Positions 44,442 through 53,557 of a stretch of DNA of 64,000 nt are shown one piece after another. The translations under genes and the position numbers were made by a program. Source of the stretch: Collinsella sp. BA40 (GTDB taxonomy: Bacteria > Actinomycetota > Coriobacteriia > Coriobacteriales > Coriobacteriaceae). The stretch spans positions 24,280 to 88,279 of the forward strand of contig NZ_VOWY01000006.1 of NCBI RefSeq assembly GCF_008014645.1. The letters are read 5' to 3'. Position 1 is the first letter of the stretch. Each line of letters starts with the position of its first letter. The notes beneath the pieces are model-generated. The model was not told the origin of the DNA. It worked only from the letters and a program-made list of their open reading frames with translations, and did not search any database.

Positions 44442-46001
44442 TTACGATTCGTAGACGATGCGACCGTTGGAGACCGTGAGCGCCACGCCCAGGGATCGGG
44501 CGTCGCGCGGGTCCACCGAGAAGGCGTCGGCGTCCAGCACGCAGACGTCGGCGAGCTTGCCGGGCTCGAGCGTGCCGAGCTCGTCCTCGCGCTCAAGGTC
44601 GTAGGCTCCGCCGAGCGTCCACGCCCTCAAGAGCTCCGCGAGGGTCAGGGTGTTGCCCTGGTTGACGGGCAAGCCGTCAGCGAAGTACCCGCCGCACGCG
44701 CTGTAGATGGAATCACCCAGATGCGGGGTGAGCAGGGGCAAGTCGGTGCCACAGCACACGATGCAGCCCGCGTCCACCATGCCGCGGCGGTTCCAGCTGT
44801 GCTCCAGCCTGCTCTCGCCGATCTGCCGACGCATCGTGGACAGGCAGTCCTCGCGGGCGTCCAGGGTGAGGATCTGCGGGTACACCTCGCAGATGCCACC
44901 GATGGATCCGAACGCCTCGAGGTCGGCGGGGTCGGAGTTCTCCAGGTCCGTGATGGAGTGGCGCCTGGCGAGCCGGCCCCGCTCGTCGCGGGGCAGGTCG
45001 CGGTAGAGCGCGACGGTCTTGCGGACCGCACCGTCGCCCTGGCAGTGCAGGGAGTAGCGGAATCCCTCGGCGTCGACCTCGGCGAGCTCGCGGGCGATAA
45101 GGTCCCACTCGGGCTCCTCCACCACCGTCTTGCCGGCGGCGCCGGCGTCGGCGCCCTCCTCGTAGGGCTCGATCATCTCCGCGAGCCCGCGCCACAGGCC
45201 GCGATCGGTCATGCGGTTGAAACCGGAGAACCTGACGAACGGGCCCTGGAAGCGGTCACGGGCGGTACGGGCGTACGCGAGGTCGGCGGCGCGGCCCACG
45301 GGCTGGCTCATCATGTCAACGCGCACGGTGAGGTCACCGGCGACCTCGCGGCGCGCCATCTCATCGGCGAATCCATAGTAGTCGTCAAAGCACATCTCCT
45401 TGATGGCGGTGACGCCGCGCGAGTTGAGCATCCTCATGTAGTCGCCGTACGCCTCGCGTACCTCATCGAGCGGGAGGTAGTCGGCCATGAGGCGCCAGAT
45501 CATCTCCGCATAGCAGGCGTCCGGCGTGAAGCCGTAGCGCTCGCCGGCGGCCGCGTTGAGGGCGCAGGTTCCGGCGCCCTCGGTGAAGGCGACGGCGGGC
45601 ATCGCCGTGAAAACCTGGTCGAGCGCTCGGTCCAAGTCGGCGCCGAGAAGGCATTCCGGCAGGTTGCGCCCGAGGGCGACGGGAGCCCCCTCATGAGCGA
45701 CGGTCCAAGCGAGGAGCGCGTCGGCCGCGTCCGCCGGCGTCGACGCCGCGGAGAGGTCCGCGCCGGTGCGGCGGAGGACCCATCCGGTGAAGAACGTGTG
45801 AACGTCTACCAAGCCGGCCATGATCGTCCTCGTCCCCATATCGCGGACCTCGTCCGCGGATTCGACGAAGGGACCCGAGTCGGCAGCAGGCCCGACGGCC
45901 TTGATCCGGTTGCCGTGGATCGCGACGAACCCATCCATCGGATGATCGTCGAGGCCGGTGAACACGCTGCGGGATAGCAGTACCAGTGAGCGCTTTGGCA
46001 T
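44442..46001 (-). CDS. Amidohydrolase of the YtcJ-like family with atypical metal site
   Basis: 519 residues. The pattern is that of amidohydrolase-3 proteins: IKAVGP, GLVDVHTFF, the central TAIKEMCFDDYYG, HCQGDGAVRKTVALY, RHSITDLENSD, CCGTDLPLL and the late GTLEPGKLADVCVLDADAFS. The usual first motif DxHxH reads DVHTF, so the second histidine ligand is missing. It may prepare Amadori conjugates, for example by cleaving an amide, before FrlC/FrlB/FrlD act; this is inference. It has overlapping spacing with the transporter upstream (12 bases) and is in the same operon. The start ATG is at 46001. Confidence 0.82.
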   Translation of the reverse strand: MPKRSLVLLSRSVFTGLDDHPMDGFVAIHGNRIKAVGPAADSGPFVESADEVRDMGTRTIMAGLVDVHTFFTGWVLRRTGADLSAASTPADAADALLAWTVAHEGAPVALGRNLPECLLGADLDRALDQVFTAMPAVAFTEGAGTCALNAAAGERYGFTPDACYAEMIWRLMADYLPLDEVREAYGDYMRMLNSRGVTAIKEMCFDDYYGFADEMARREVAGDLTVRVDMMSQPVGRAADLAYARTARDRFQGPFVRFSGFNRMTDRGLWRGLAEMIEPYEEGADAGAAGKTVVEEPEWDLIARELAEVDAEGFRYSLHCQGDGAVRKTVALYRDLPRDERGRLARRHSITDLENSDPADLEAFGSIGGICEVYPQILTLDAREDCLSTMRRQIGESRLEHSWNRRGMVDAGCIVCCGTDLPLLTPHLGDSIYSACGGYFADGLPVNQGNTLTLAELLRAWTLGGAYDLEREDELGTLEPGKLADVCVLDADAFSVDPRDARSLGVALTVSNGRIVYES

Positions 46002-46013
46002 AGCGGACCTCCC

Positions 46014-47476
46014 CTAAACCGGCAGCATGCCGGAGATCATGGTCGCCACGAGACCGAATATCACCATGAAGATGAAGAACTTCCAGATGGTCTTCCACCA
46101 TTGGCCGAACGAGATCTTCGCGACCGCGAGGCCCGCCACCGTCATGCCGGCGACGGGGCTGATCGTGTTGATGGTCTGGTTGGCGAACTGCAGGGCGGTG
46201 ACGGCAGCCTCGGGGTTGAGGCCCATGAGCTCGGTGAGCGGACCCATGACCGGCATAGTCAGCGCGGCGAGGCCGGAGCTCGAGGGCACGAGGAAGGACA
46301 GGATGCCCAGCACGATGCACATGAAGGTGGTGTAGATGAACGAGGGGGCGCCGGCGAGCATGGTCGCGAGCCAGTTGAGGATGGAGTCGATGATCATGCC
46401 GCCCTCGGCCACGACCAGGATACCGCGGGCGATGCCGATGATACAGGCGGCGTAGGCGAAGTCGGCGAGACCGCGGACGAATTCCTCCGCGATGGTCTTC
46501 TCGTCAAGCCCGCCGAGGATGCCGGCGAGCAGGCCCATGGCGAGGAACACCATGGGGATCTCGTTCATGTACCAGCCCTGCGTCACGAGGCCCCAGACGA
46601 TGACGCCCATACCGATTGCGAAGTCGATGAGCACGAGCTTATGACGGAAGGTGAACTCCTCCTCGATCGAGGAATCCTTGACGGCGAACTCGATACGCTT
46701 CTGCTTGTCGTCCTCATAGGTGACGGACGACTTGGGGTTGAGCTTGACGCGACGGGCGTAGCGCATGGCCCAGAAGATGCCGGCGGCCGTGAAGATCACC
46801 CAGGGACGGCGCGGAACCAAAGCTGCGGATTGCCCTCGATACCGATGACGCCCTGGGCGATCAAGACGTTGAAGGGATCGATCGTGGACGCGCAGTAACC
46901 GAGGTTGGGACCGAGGAAGCAGATGATGAACGCCGTCATCGAGTCATATCCGATGCCCATCATGATCGGGATGAAGATCGCGTAGAACGGCAGCGCCTCC
47001 TCCGACATGCCGAAGGTCGAGCCGCAGATCGAGAGCAGGACCATGGTGATCGGGATGATCAGGATGTCCTTGTTCTTGAGCTTCTTGACCACGCGGCTCA
47101 TGCCCGCATTCAAGGCGTTCGTCTTGGCCAGCACGGCGAACGATCCACCGATCAGCAGGACGAATCCCACGACGTCGGCAGCAGCCTGGATGCCCTTGGT
47201 GGGAGCCTGGAGAACGGCGCCGAGGCCCTGGCGAAGGTCGACCTCCTCGCCCGTCTCCGGATCGGTATAGACCTTGTCGACTTCATGATAGGTTCCAGCA
47301 ACCGCGACTTCGCGCTCGCCCGCGGCGGTCTGGATAGTCTGGCGGTCGAACTGGCCGGACGGGACCACCCACGTGAGGACCGCGAAGAACGCGATCAGCA
47401 AGAAGGCGATCGTGTAGACGTGAGGAAGCTGAAGCTTGAATCTGCGCTTGGGCTTCTCCCGCTTGGGATCTGACAT
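46014..47476 (-). pseudogene. YfcC-like transporter, interrupted by a single frameshift
   Basis: The first frame (47476 to about 46803) encodes 226 residues: a basic start, KLQLPHVYTIAFLLIAFFAVLTWVVPSGQFDR, a periplasmic loop and several membrane segments ending GNPQLWFRAVPG and a stop. The second frame (to 46014) resumes without loss as WVIFTAAGIFWAMRYARRV and runs to the normal end with SSSGLAALTMPVMGP and ISPVAGMTVAGLAVAKIS. Together they give a normal 487-residue YfcC-type carrier. The break is at a CCC run (GGG on the plus strand at 46803-46805); one more C restores VPWVIF. It could be a sequencing error, a mutation or a phase-variable tract. Confidence 0.85.
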
Positions 47477-47534
47477 GTTTCCCTCCTATCCCGATTGAGA
47501 CGCTCGCCTGTATTTCCCACTTCTCAAGCAAACG

Positions 47535-47611
47535 TCTTAGGTTGTTCTATTTGATACCAGGAGATTTGGGGGATGTCAACGCAAATATGCAGTTGTCCTA
47601 GGATGTTCTAT
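47535..47611 (-). promoter_or_regulatory. Promoter with two flanking GntR operator copies
   Basis: On the minus strand TTGACA (47574-47579), a 17-base spacer and TATCAA (47551-47556) form a near-consensus promoter. It reads into the transporter start at 47476. A 16-bp motif occurs on both sides: TCTTAGGTTGTTCTAT (47535-47550), over the transcription start, and TCCTAGGATGTTCTAT (47596-47611), upstream of -35. They match at 14 of 16 positions and are 61 bases apart. The adjacent GntR/UTRA gene is the likely binder. Confidence 0.8.
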
Positions 47612-47653
47612 GTACGGTATAGAATCAGCTCTGAACGGCGCTATCCGGTCCAT

Positions 47654-47690
47654 GAAAAACGCCGGGCACCCCGAGACAGGGCGTCCGGCG
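47654..47690 (-). terminator. Rho-independent terminator after the GntR regulator
   Basis: On the minus strand CGCCGG...CCC pairs with GGG...CCGGCG around a short loop (47660-47690), then TTTTTC follows. It separates the regulator transcript from the Amadori operon promoter. Confidence 0.85.
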
Positions 47691-47712
47691 CATGATGCGC
47701 AGCTTGCTGCCT

Positions 47713-48447
47713 CTAGATATGGAAGCTGTAGCGCGACCCGACGTAGAACTGCCTGCCATAGCAGAACGGAACATGATCGGCATCCAAGAAGCCGACGCTC
47801 ATGTAGAACAGGGGCTCGCCCACCGGGACCTCGAGCTCGCGCGCGACGTCGACGTCCGCGCGGGCGATCTCAAGACGGCACGGATCGGACTCGACGGGGA
47901 AATGCCCCGTCCGCTCGCCCACCACTCGAAAGATAGAGCAATCCGCGAGGTCCGCCTCGCGGAGAAACTCGAACCCCTCGACGGGGTAGTAGTTGTTCTC
48001 GAACAACACGGGGATGCCGTCGGCGGTGCGCAGACGGCTGACCAGGGTGAGTTGGGAACCCGGGCGAATGCCGAAAAACGCCGCCAAGGCGTCATCGGCC
48101 TCAATCAGCGCGCAGGATACGGGGCGCGCGCCCGGGCGCATCCCGTTCTCCCTGCACGCGTCCGTGAAGCTCTGCACATCGCCCTTCTGATGCACCTTGC
48201 GAACCATCTTGGGCGTCATGACGAAGGTGCCGCGGCCCTGCCGCTTGGTGAGGTAGCCCTCGCCGACGAGCTCCTCGATAGCGCGACGGACCGTGACGCG
48301 CCCGACGCCGAACATCCTCGACAGCTCGAGCTCGGTGGGAATCTGGGAGTCGGCCGGGTAGGTCCCGTTCTCGATCTTGCCCTTTATGACCTCCAGCACC
48401 TGCTGGTACAGCGGTGCGGCGGATCCGCTATCAAGCTGCGTGCCCAC
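47713..48447 (-). CDS. GntR-family regulator with UTRA domain (HutC/FrlR type)
   Basis: 244 residues. The winged helix (about 12-78) has PLYQQVLEVIKGKIENGTYP, IPTELELSRMFGVGRVTVRRAIEELVGEGYLTKRQGRGTFV. The UTRA effector domain (about 95-240) has FTDACRENG, LVSRLRTADGIPVLFENNYYP and FYMSVGFLDADHVPFCYGRQFYVG. Such proteins repress until a sugar phosphate or related ligand binds. Its position and the twin operator upstream of the operon make it the FrlR counterpart. The start is the GTG at 48447 with an AAGGGATGG region upstream. It is transcribed separately from the operon. Confidence 0.9.
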   Translation of the reverse strand: MGTQLDSGSAAPLYQQVLEVIKGKIENGTYPADSQIPTELELSRMFGVGRVTVRRAIEELVGEGYLTKRQGRGTFVMTPKMVRKVHQKGDVQSFTDACRENGMRPGARPVSCALIEADDALAAFFGIRPGSQLTLVSRLRTADGIPVLFENNYYPVEGFEFLREADLADCSIFRVVGERTGHFPVESDPCRLEIARADVDVARELEVPVGEPLFYMSVGFLDADHVPFCYGRQFYVGSRYSFHI

Positions 48448-48531
48448 AGCGACACCATCCCTTGCGTAGAATCATCCTTTGCATCAATTCTACCGCACGC
48501 GAACGGGCAGCCGCTCGCCAGTGAAAACGGT

Positions 48532-49215
48532 TTAGCGGGCGCGCGCCTCCGCGGCCTCGATGAGGTCCGGGATCCGGTCGATGATGACGTCGGCCATCTC
48601 CTGCGTGAAGCCGAAGCGCTCCTCCCGCTTCGCGAAGACCGTGAGGCCCGCGCGCTTGCCCGCGGTGATCCCGGGCACGGAGTCCTCCACGCAGCAGCAC
48701 TCCTCGGCAGACAGGCCGAGGGATTCCAGCGTATGCAGGTAGATCTCCGGGTTCGGCTTGCTCTCGTGGAACTGCTCCCCCGAGACCACGACCTCGAATA
48801 TGCCGTCGAGCCCGCAGGCGTCGAGCACCTTGACGATGTTCTTCATCGGGCTCGAGCTCGCCAGCGCGACGCGCACGCCGCGCCCATGGAGCTCGGAGAT
48901 GGTCTCGGCAACGCCGGGATTCATGATGGATCGGTAGTCGCACGCCTCGTGGCTCGCCCATTCCTCGAAGGTCGCCTCCGCCTCGTCGCCCGTCAACTCG
49001 CGGCCCACGCGGCGCCACCAATCCTGCAGGGTGCTCTGGAAGGTCTGGTGCGACTGGCCGACGAGGGCGATGACCTCGTCATCGGATACGGGCAGGCCGT
49101 TGTCGTCGGCGAATCGGCGCTCCTGGTCGGTATAGAACGCCTCGGTGTCGACGATGACGCCGTCCATGTCGAAGATGACGGCCAGATACGGAAACCCAAC
49201 GTTGGTATCGCTCAT
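48532..49215 (-). CDS. HAD-family phosphatase (beta-phosphoglucomutase-like)
   Basis: 227 residues. The catalytic motif is VIFDMDGVIVDTE with the nucleophile and acid/base Asp pair. Motif II is ALASSSPM, motif III has Lys in SKPNPEIYL, and motif IV is CVEDSVPGITAG. A helical cap lies in between (about 25-95). The group includes beta-phosphoglucomutases and sugar-phosphate phosphatases. ATG 49215 has AAGGAG at 8 bases. It precedes the GntR gene by 84 bases in the same direction, so it may be cotranscribed with the regulator. Substrate unknown. Confidence 0.88.
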   Translation of the reverse strand: MSDTNVGFPYLAVIFDMDGVIVDTEAFYTDQERRFADDNGLPVSDDEVIALVGQSHQTFQSTLQDWWRRVGRELTGDEAEATFEEWASHEACDYRSIMNPGVAETISELHGRGVRVALASSSPMKNIVKVLDACGLDGIFEVVVSGEQFHESKPNPEIYLHTLESLGLSAEECCCVEDSVPGITAGKRAGLTVFAKREERFGFTQEMADVIIDRIPDLIEAAEARAR

Positions 49216-49376
49216 GCGCGCGCTCCTTGAACCTGCGCCGCCGACCCCGCGGAATGGCGACGGCACGGCGCCCACCGCGAATCGGGGCGCTCCCCCTATA
49301 TGTTCCAGCAAGACGGTACCATACCCCGATGCCTCGCCGCGACCGTTCGGCGGCTTGAGAGTTTTTTAATTTCCGC

Positions 49377-49405
49377 TTGAATCGCCCTCACCCCCCGAAT
49401 ATAGT
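49377..49405 (+). promoter_or_regulatory. Sigma-A-type promoter of the PRTase/SLOG pair
   Basis: TTGAAT (49377-49382) and TATAGT (49400-49405) are separated by 17 bases, with an A/T-rich TTTTTTAATTT stretch just upstream. The first start codon is about 75 bases downstream, so the leader is short. A repeated CAAG-rich tract lies in the leader (49450-49475). Confidence 0.8.
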
Positions 49406-49484
49406 GAAGGCGCACCGGGAAGGTGCTCGCTAGCGTGAGAGATGTATGAGCAAGTAAGCAGTAGCAAGCAAGGAGATGTTTAGC

Positions 49485-50192
49485 ATGACTTCGTTCTTCC
49501 CCACTTCGCAATTCAATAACGACGATTCCCATTCGGTCGCCGCGCTATCTCGGCACGCAAGGAGGGGTCGCACCATGTACTACAAGATCATCGATGAGGA
49601 CGGTCTCCGCTTCGGCCGGGCGCTCGACGTCTACACCACCGGCTCGACGCCGATCGACGACGGCGGGTACGACAACGAGTACAGCGAGCTCGGCAAGCTG
49701 ATCCACGAGCTCAAGTATGGAGACAGGGACCCGGCGGCATGCGAGCGCATCGTCGACGAGATCTTCCAGATCGCGCTCCCCTCCCTCAAGGACCTCGGGT
49801 TCCTGAAGGTGAGCGAGCTCACGGTCGTCCCCATGCCTTCAACCAGCAAGCGCGAGTTCGACCCGGTCTCGCACCTTGCGAAGAAAATCGCCGACCACTT
49901 CAAGCTGGCATATCGCGACGACATCCTCTCCAAGGGCAGCGAGGTGCATGCAAAGAGGCTCGAGCGCGGTCGCGAGTTCGCCGATGGGGACTTTTCCGCC
50001 ATCCAGTTCTCGGAGGCACCCTTTGACGACGACCCCTACCCGATGCCGCTGCTGATCGCCGACGATATCTACGGCGAGGGCCGCTCGCTGCGCGCCTGCC
50101 TGCGCGCGCTTAAAAACTCCGGCCATGACGAGCGCGTCTACTACCTCGGTATGGTATACACCCGCAACCACGGCCTGACGAGGCAACCATGA
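49485..50192 (+). CDS. ComF-like phosphoribosyltransferase
   Basis: 235 residues. After about 30 variable residues, MYYKIIDEDGLRFGRALDVYTTGSTP begins the conserved part. LIHELKYGDRD matches the ComFC KY signature, VVPMPSTSKREFDPVSHLAKKIA matches its second block, and LLIADDIYGEGRSLRACL is the PRPP-binding loop with two acidic residues. The zinc-finger part of typical ComFC is absent. ATG 49485 has AAGGAG about 9 bases away; ATG 49476 is too close. The next gene overlaps it by four bases (ATGA), so both are translationally coupled. Substrate unknown; a nucleotide or base metabolite is expected from the fold. Confidence 0.75.
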   Translation: MTSFFPTSQFNNDDSHSVAALSRHARRGRTMYYKIIDEDGLRFGRALDVYTTGSTPIDDGGYDNEYSELGKLIHELKYGDRDPAACERIVDEIFQIALPSLKDLGFLKVSELTVVPMPSTSKREFDPVSHLAKKIADHFKLAYRDDILSKGSEVHAKRLERGREFADGDFSAIQFSEAPFDDDPYPMPLLIADDIYGEGRSLRACLRALKNSGHDERVYYLGMVYTRNHGLTRQP

Positions 50193-50869
50193 CCGCTTAC
50201 GACCAGCACCGTGCCGTCGGGGACCCGGCGGCGCCCGTCGCCCCCGCCGATCGCCCCGTCGTATTTCTCGCGGGCTCGCGCGTCGGCGTATCGAGCGGTC
50301 GGCTCCCGAACGCCGTCCGCGATCGCGTGGGCACCATCGTCCGCCGCGGCATGCGCGTCGTCATCGGCGACGCGAACGGCGCCGACCGCGCCCTGCAGAT
50401 GCTCCTGCGCGAGCTCGGCCATAAAGATGTAAGCGTCATCGTCGGCGGAACGGGGCGCGTGCGCAACCTGGCGGACCCCGACTGGCCCGTCGAGCGCATC
50501 GGCGCGAACTCCCCCCTCACGGACAAGGCGCTCATGACGATCAAAGATGAAGCCATGGGCGAGCGCGCCACGCACGGCCTCATGGTCTGGCGCGACGTCT
50601 ACACCAACCGGTTCGGGCGCGAGAGCGTGAGCAGCGGCACCCTGCGAAACGTCTGGCAGCTGCTGAGCGCGGGAAAACCCGTCGCGCTCTTCTACGTGCC
50701 GGCGGGCCGCTTCTTCGACCTGAAGAGCCTCGATGATTACGAGGACCTCGTCCTGCCCCTCACCGCGCCGATCGCCCAGCGCTACTGGCGCGGGAAGCTC
50801 GCCCGCCCCGGCGGGTCCGGAGCGAACGAGACCGAGGCGCCCGCGCAGGAGACCCTTCCCGGGCTCTAG
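50189..50869 (+). CDS. SLOG-like (YspA/DprA-type) Rossmannoid protein
   Basis: 226 residues. The N-terminal 110 show VVFLAGSRVGVSSGRLPNAVRDRVGTIVRRGMRVVIGDANGADRALQMLLREL, where a GSR motif and a GDANGADR motif match the nucleotide-binding pattern of SLOG proteins of the YspA group. Then WPVERI and a long segment with LMVWRDVYTNRF and VALFYVPAG end in a Pro/Gly-rich tail. SLOG domains bind nucleotides or their derivatives and also form the DprA core. It overlaps the PRTase gene by four bases. I propose a nucleotide-sensing unit but have no direct evidence for one. Confidence 0.7.
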   Translation: MTAYDQHRAVGDPAAPVAPADRPVVFLAGSRVGVSSGRLPNAVRDRVGTIVRRGMRVVIGDANGADRALQMLLRELGHKDVSVIVGGTGRVRNLADPDWPVERIGANSPLTDKALMTIKDEAMGERATHGLMVWRDVYTNRFGRESVSSGTLRNVWQLLSAGKPVALFYVPAGRFFDLKSLDDYEDLVLPLTAPIAQRYWRGKLARPGGSGANETEAPAQETLPGL

Positions 50870-50902
50870 CGCGGGCGCCTCGGCGCATGAAGATACCCTG
50901 GA

Positions 50903-52597
50903 TTACCAGCGGTTCGCGCGATAGTACTCGATCAGGGCCTTGGTGGACGCGTCCTGGCCGGCGAGCGCCTCGTCATCGTGGAAGGCGGGCGTGATCTGCT
51001 TGGCGAGCTGCTTGCCGAGCTCGACGCCCCACTGGTCGTAGGAATCGATTCCCCACACAACGCCCTCGACGAAGGTGATGTGCTCGTAAAGAGCGATGAG
51101 CGCGCCGAGCGCCTCGGGCGTAAGGTCCACACCGAAGATGGAGGTGGTGGGGCGGTTGCCCTCGAACACGCGCGCAGGCACCATCCACTCGGCAGTGCCC
51201 TCGGCACGCACCTCGTCGGCGGTCTTACCGAAGGCAAGCGCCTTGGTCTGGGCGAGGAAGTTGCCCAAGAAGAGCTCATGGACGTCCTGGCCGTTGTCCG
51301 CAACCGGGTTGGGCGTGTTGACGAAGGCGATGAAATCCGCGGGGACCATACGGGTGCCCTGATGAATCAGCTGGTAGAAGGCGTGCTGGCCGTTGGTGCC
51401 GGGCTCGCCCCAGAAGATCTCGCCCGTAGCGGAGGTGATGGGGGAACCATCCCAGCGCACCTGCTTACCGCTCGACTCCATGGTGAGCTGCTGCAGGTAC
51501 GCGGGGAATCGATGCAGGTACTGGTTGTAAGGCAGCACGGCATGGCTCTCGGCGCCGAAGAAGTTGACGTACCACACGTTCAACAGGCCCATAAGGGCGA
51601 CGACGTTCTCCTCAAGCGGGGTCTCGGCGAACGCGCGGTCGATAGCATGGAAGCCCTCGAGAAACGCCTGGAAGCGCTCGGGGCCGAGGGCGACGATGAG
51701 CGACAGGCCCACGGCGGAGTCGACGGAGTAGCGGCCGCCCACCCAGCTCCAGAAACCGAAGGCGTTTTCGGGGTCGATGCCGAAATCGGCAACGAGGTCG
51801 AGCGCCGTGGAAACGGCCACGAAGTGCTTCGCGATGGCCTCGGCGTCCTGCTCGGGAGTGCCGTCGATAGCACCGGCTGCGCGCAGGCTCTCGAGCATCC
51901 AGGTCTTGGCCTCGCGCGCGTTGGTAAGCGTCTCGAGCGTGGTGAACGTCTTGGAGACGACGATCACCAGCGTGGTCTCGGGATCGAGGCCGCGGACCTT
52001 TTCAGCCATGTCGTTGGGATCGATATTGGAAACATACGTGCAGTCGATACCGGCGTCGGCATAGGGCTTGAGCGCCTCGTAGACCATGACGGGACCCAGG
52101 TCGGAGCCGCCGATGCCGATGGACAGCACATGCTCGATGCGCTTTCCGGAAACGCCCTTCCACTCGCCGGAACGCACGCGCTCGGCAAAGGCGTACATGC
52201 GGTCGAGCACCTCGTGCACGTCGGCGACGACGTCCTGGCCGTCGACCATGAGGGTACCGGCCTCGGACGCGGGACGGCGCAGGGCGGTGTGCAGGACGGC
52301 GCGGTCTTCGGTGGTGTTGATATGCTCGCCGGCGAACATGGCGTCGCGGCGGGACTCGAGGTTCACCGCGCGGCCCAACTCGGCAAGAAGCTCGAGCGTC
52401 TCGTCGGTTACCAGGTTCTTGGAGAGGTCGAAATGCAAACCGGCGACGTCGAAGCTCATCTTGGAGACGCGCGCGGGATCGGCGTCGAACCAATCCTTAA
52501 GACTGATACCGTGCTCGACGAGCTCGTCATGATGCTTCTGCAGCGCGGCCCACGCAGGGGTCTTGGTGGCATCGATAGGTGCGGAAACGGTGGTCAT
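50903..52597 (-). CDS. pgi: Glucose-6-phosphate isomerase
   Basis: 564 residues. [55 protein letters not shown] and [15 protein letters not shown] are the standard motifs. The conserved Lys and Glu of [18 protein letters not shown] are also present. It interconverts glucose 6-phosphate and fructose 6-phosphate in glycolysis, and so joins the Amadori deglycase product to the same pathway. ATG 52597 follows AAGGAGGAA. The PAP2 gene lies upstream on the same strand after a 53-base gap. It is convergent with the SLOG-like gene, with no clear terminator between. Confidence 0.95.
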   Translation of the reverse strand: MTTVSAPIDATKTPAWAALQKHHDELVEHGISLKDWFDADPARVSKMSFDVAGLHFDLSKNLVTDETLELLAELGRAVNLESRRDAMFAGEHINTTEDRAVLHTALRRPASEAGTLMVDGQDVVADVHEVLDRMYAFAERVRSGEWKGVSGKRIEHVLSIGIGGSDLGPVMVYEALKPYADAGIDCTYVSNIDPNDMAEKVRGLDPETTLVIVVSKTFTTLETLTNAREAKTWMLESLRAAGAIDGTPEQDAEAIAKHFVAVSTALDLVADFGIDPENAFGFWSWVGGRYSVDSAVGLSLIVALGPERFQAFLEGFHAIDRAFAETPLEENVVALMGLLNVWYVNFFGAESHAVLPYNQYLHRFPAYLQQLTMESSGKQVRWDGSPITSATGEIFWGEPGTNGQHAFYQLIHQGTRMVPADFIAFVNTPNPVADNGQDVHELFLGNFLAQTKALAFGKTADEVRAEGTAEWMVPARVFEGNRPTTSIFGVDLTPEALGALIALYEHITFVEGVVWGIDSYDQWGVELGKQLAKQITPAFHDDEALAGQDASTKALIEYYRANRW

Positions 52598-52650
52598 ATG
52601 CTTCCTCCTTGACATAGACGCATCGGACGGCGCGAAAGCGTCGCCCCCGA

Positions 52651-53406
52651 CTAGACGGCCCCTCCCCGGGAGCCCGACTGTCCAGCACGCTCATTGTATC
52701 GCGAATCGCCCGCCTTGGGCTCGCCCAAGAAGACGGGTGCAGCCAATCGCGTGTAAGCGGCAAGCCATATAAGCGAGGCGCAGAACCCGCCGATAACGTC
52801 CGATGCATAATGGACGCCCAGGTATACGCGGCTCACGCCGATCATCACGATGATGAAGGAGAACGCCCCGGTAAGCAGCAGGCGCTGCCCGCGGTCGCGC
52901 TCATAGCGCCATACCATCCAGACGATCAAGCCGAAAAACGCCATAGCCGCCATCGAATGGCCCGAAGGGAAGCTGAACCCCGTCTCGACCGCGAGGCGGA
53001 ACCCCTCGGGACGCGGACGCTGGACGATGGCCTTGAGCACCACGTTGAGCAGAGCGGCCAACGCAAGGTTGACCGTGCAGAACCAACCGGGACGGCGCCC
53101 GGGGGCGAACGCGGCGATCACGAGCAGCATGCCCACGAGCACCATCGGCGTTGCAAGCGCCGAGAACGCCTCCATGATGGGCGTGAGCCAATCGGCGCGC
53201 AGGTTCTCGACGATGGCCCAATACGCGAGCTGGTCGATGCGCATGGCCTCGCCCTCGAGGACCTCGACCATAAGAAAGAGGAAGATGCCCAGGCACGCCA
53301 GCACCAAGAGGGCGCGCCTGTTCGTACGCACCGAGTCCCTCAGGCGACGCGGCGCCTCGCGGCGCTCCTCGGGAGCCAACGGCGAACGCTCGTCGAAACT
53401 CTCCAC
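52651..53406 (-). CDS. PAP2-family membrane phosphatase
   Basis: 251 residues from the GTG at 53406, chosen because AGGAGAGGAT lies just upstream; the longer frame starts inside the divergent SOS promoter region. About six membrane segments are present. The phosphatase motifs are [16 protein letters not shown] and [16 protein letters not shown], with the catalytic His in each of the last two. It probably dephosphorylates undecaprenyl pyrophosphate, phosphatidic acid or a lipid-linked intermediate at the membrane. It lies just upstream of pgi on the same strand and could share its transcript. Confidence 0.88.
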   Translation of the reverse strand: MESFDERSPLAPEERREAPRRLRDSVRTNRRALLVLACLGIFLFLMVEVLEGEAMRIDQLAYWAIVENLRADWLTPIMEAFSALATPMVLVGMLLVIAAFAPGRRPGWFCTVNLALAALLNVVLKAIVQRPRPEGFRLAVETGFSFPSGHSMAAMAFFGLIVWMVWRYERDRGQRLLLTGAFSFIIVMIGVSRVYLGVHYASDVIGGFCASLIWLAAYTRLAAPVFLGEPKAGDSRYNERAGQSGSRGGAV

Positions 53407-53486
53407 AAAAATCCTCTCCTCCCTACGACGTGCATGTGAGGGGCATTGTACCCAACCGATGCGCCGCTCTATCCCCCATCCCCCTT

Positions 53487-53544
53487 TTGACGGCGTCCGC
53501 GCGAGCGTATAGTATCGAACAGAAGTTCTAGAAACGTATGTTCG
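53487..53544 (+). promoter_or_regulatory. SOS promoter with tandem LexA boxes
   Basis: CGAACAGAAGTTCT (53516-53529) and GAAACGTATGTTCG (53531-53544) both fit the gram-positive LexA box CGAACRNRYGTTYG with at most two differences. A TTGACG -35 (53487-53492) and a TATAGT/TAGTAT -10 region (53508-53515) are placed just before them, so LexA would cover the start site. The polymerase start at 53558 follows. Confidence 0.8.
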
Positions 53545-53557
53545 CATAGGGGTGGCC

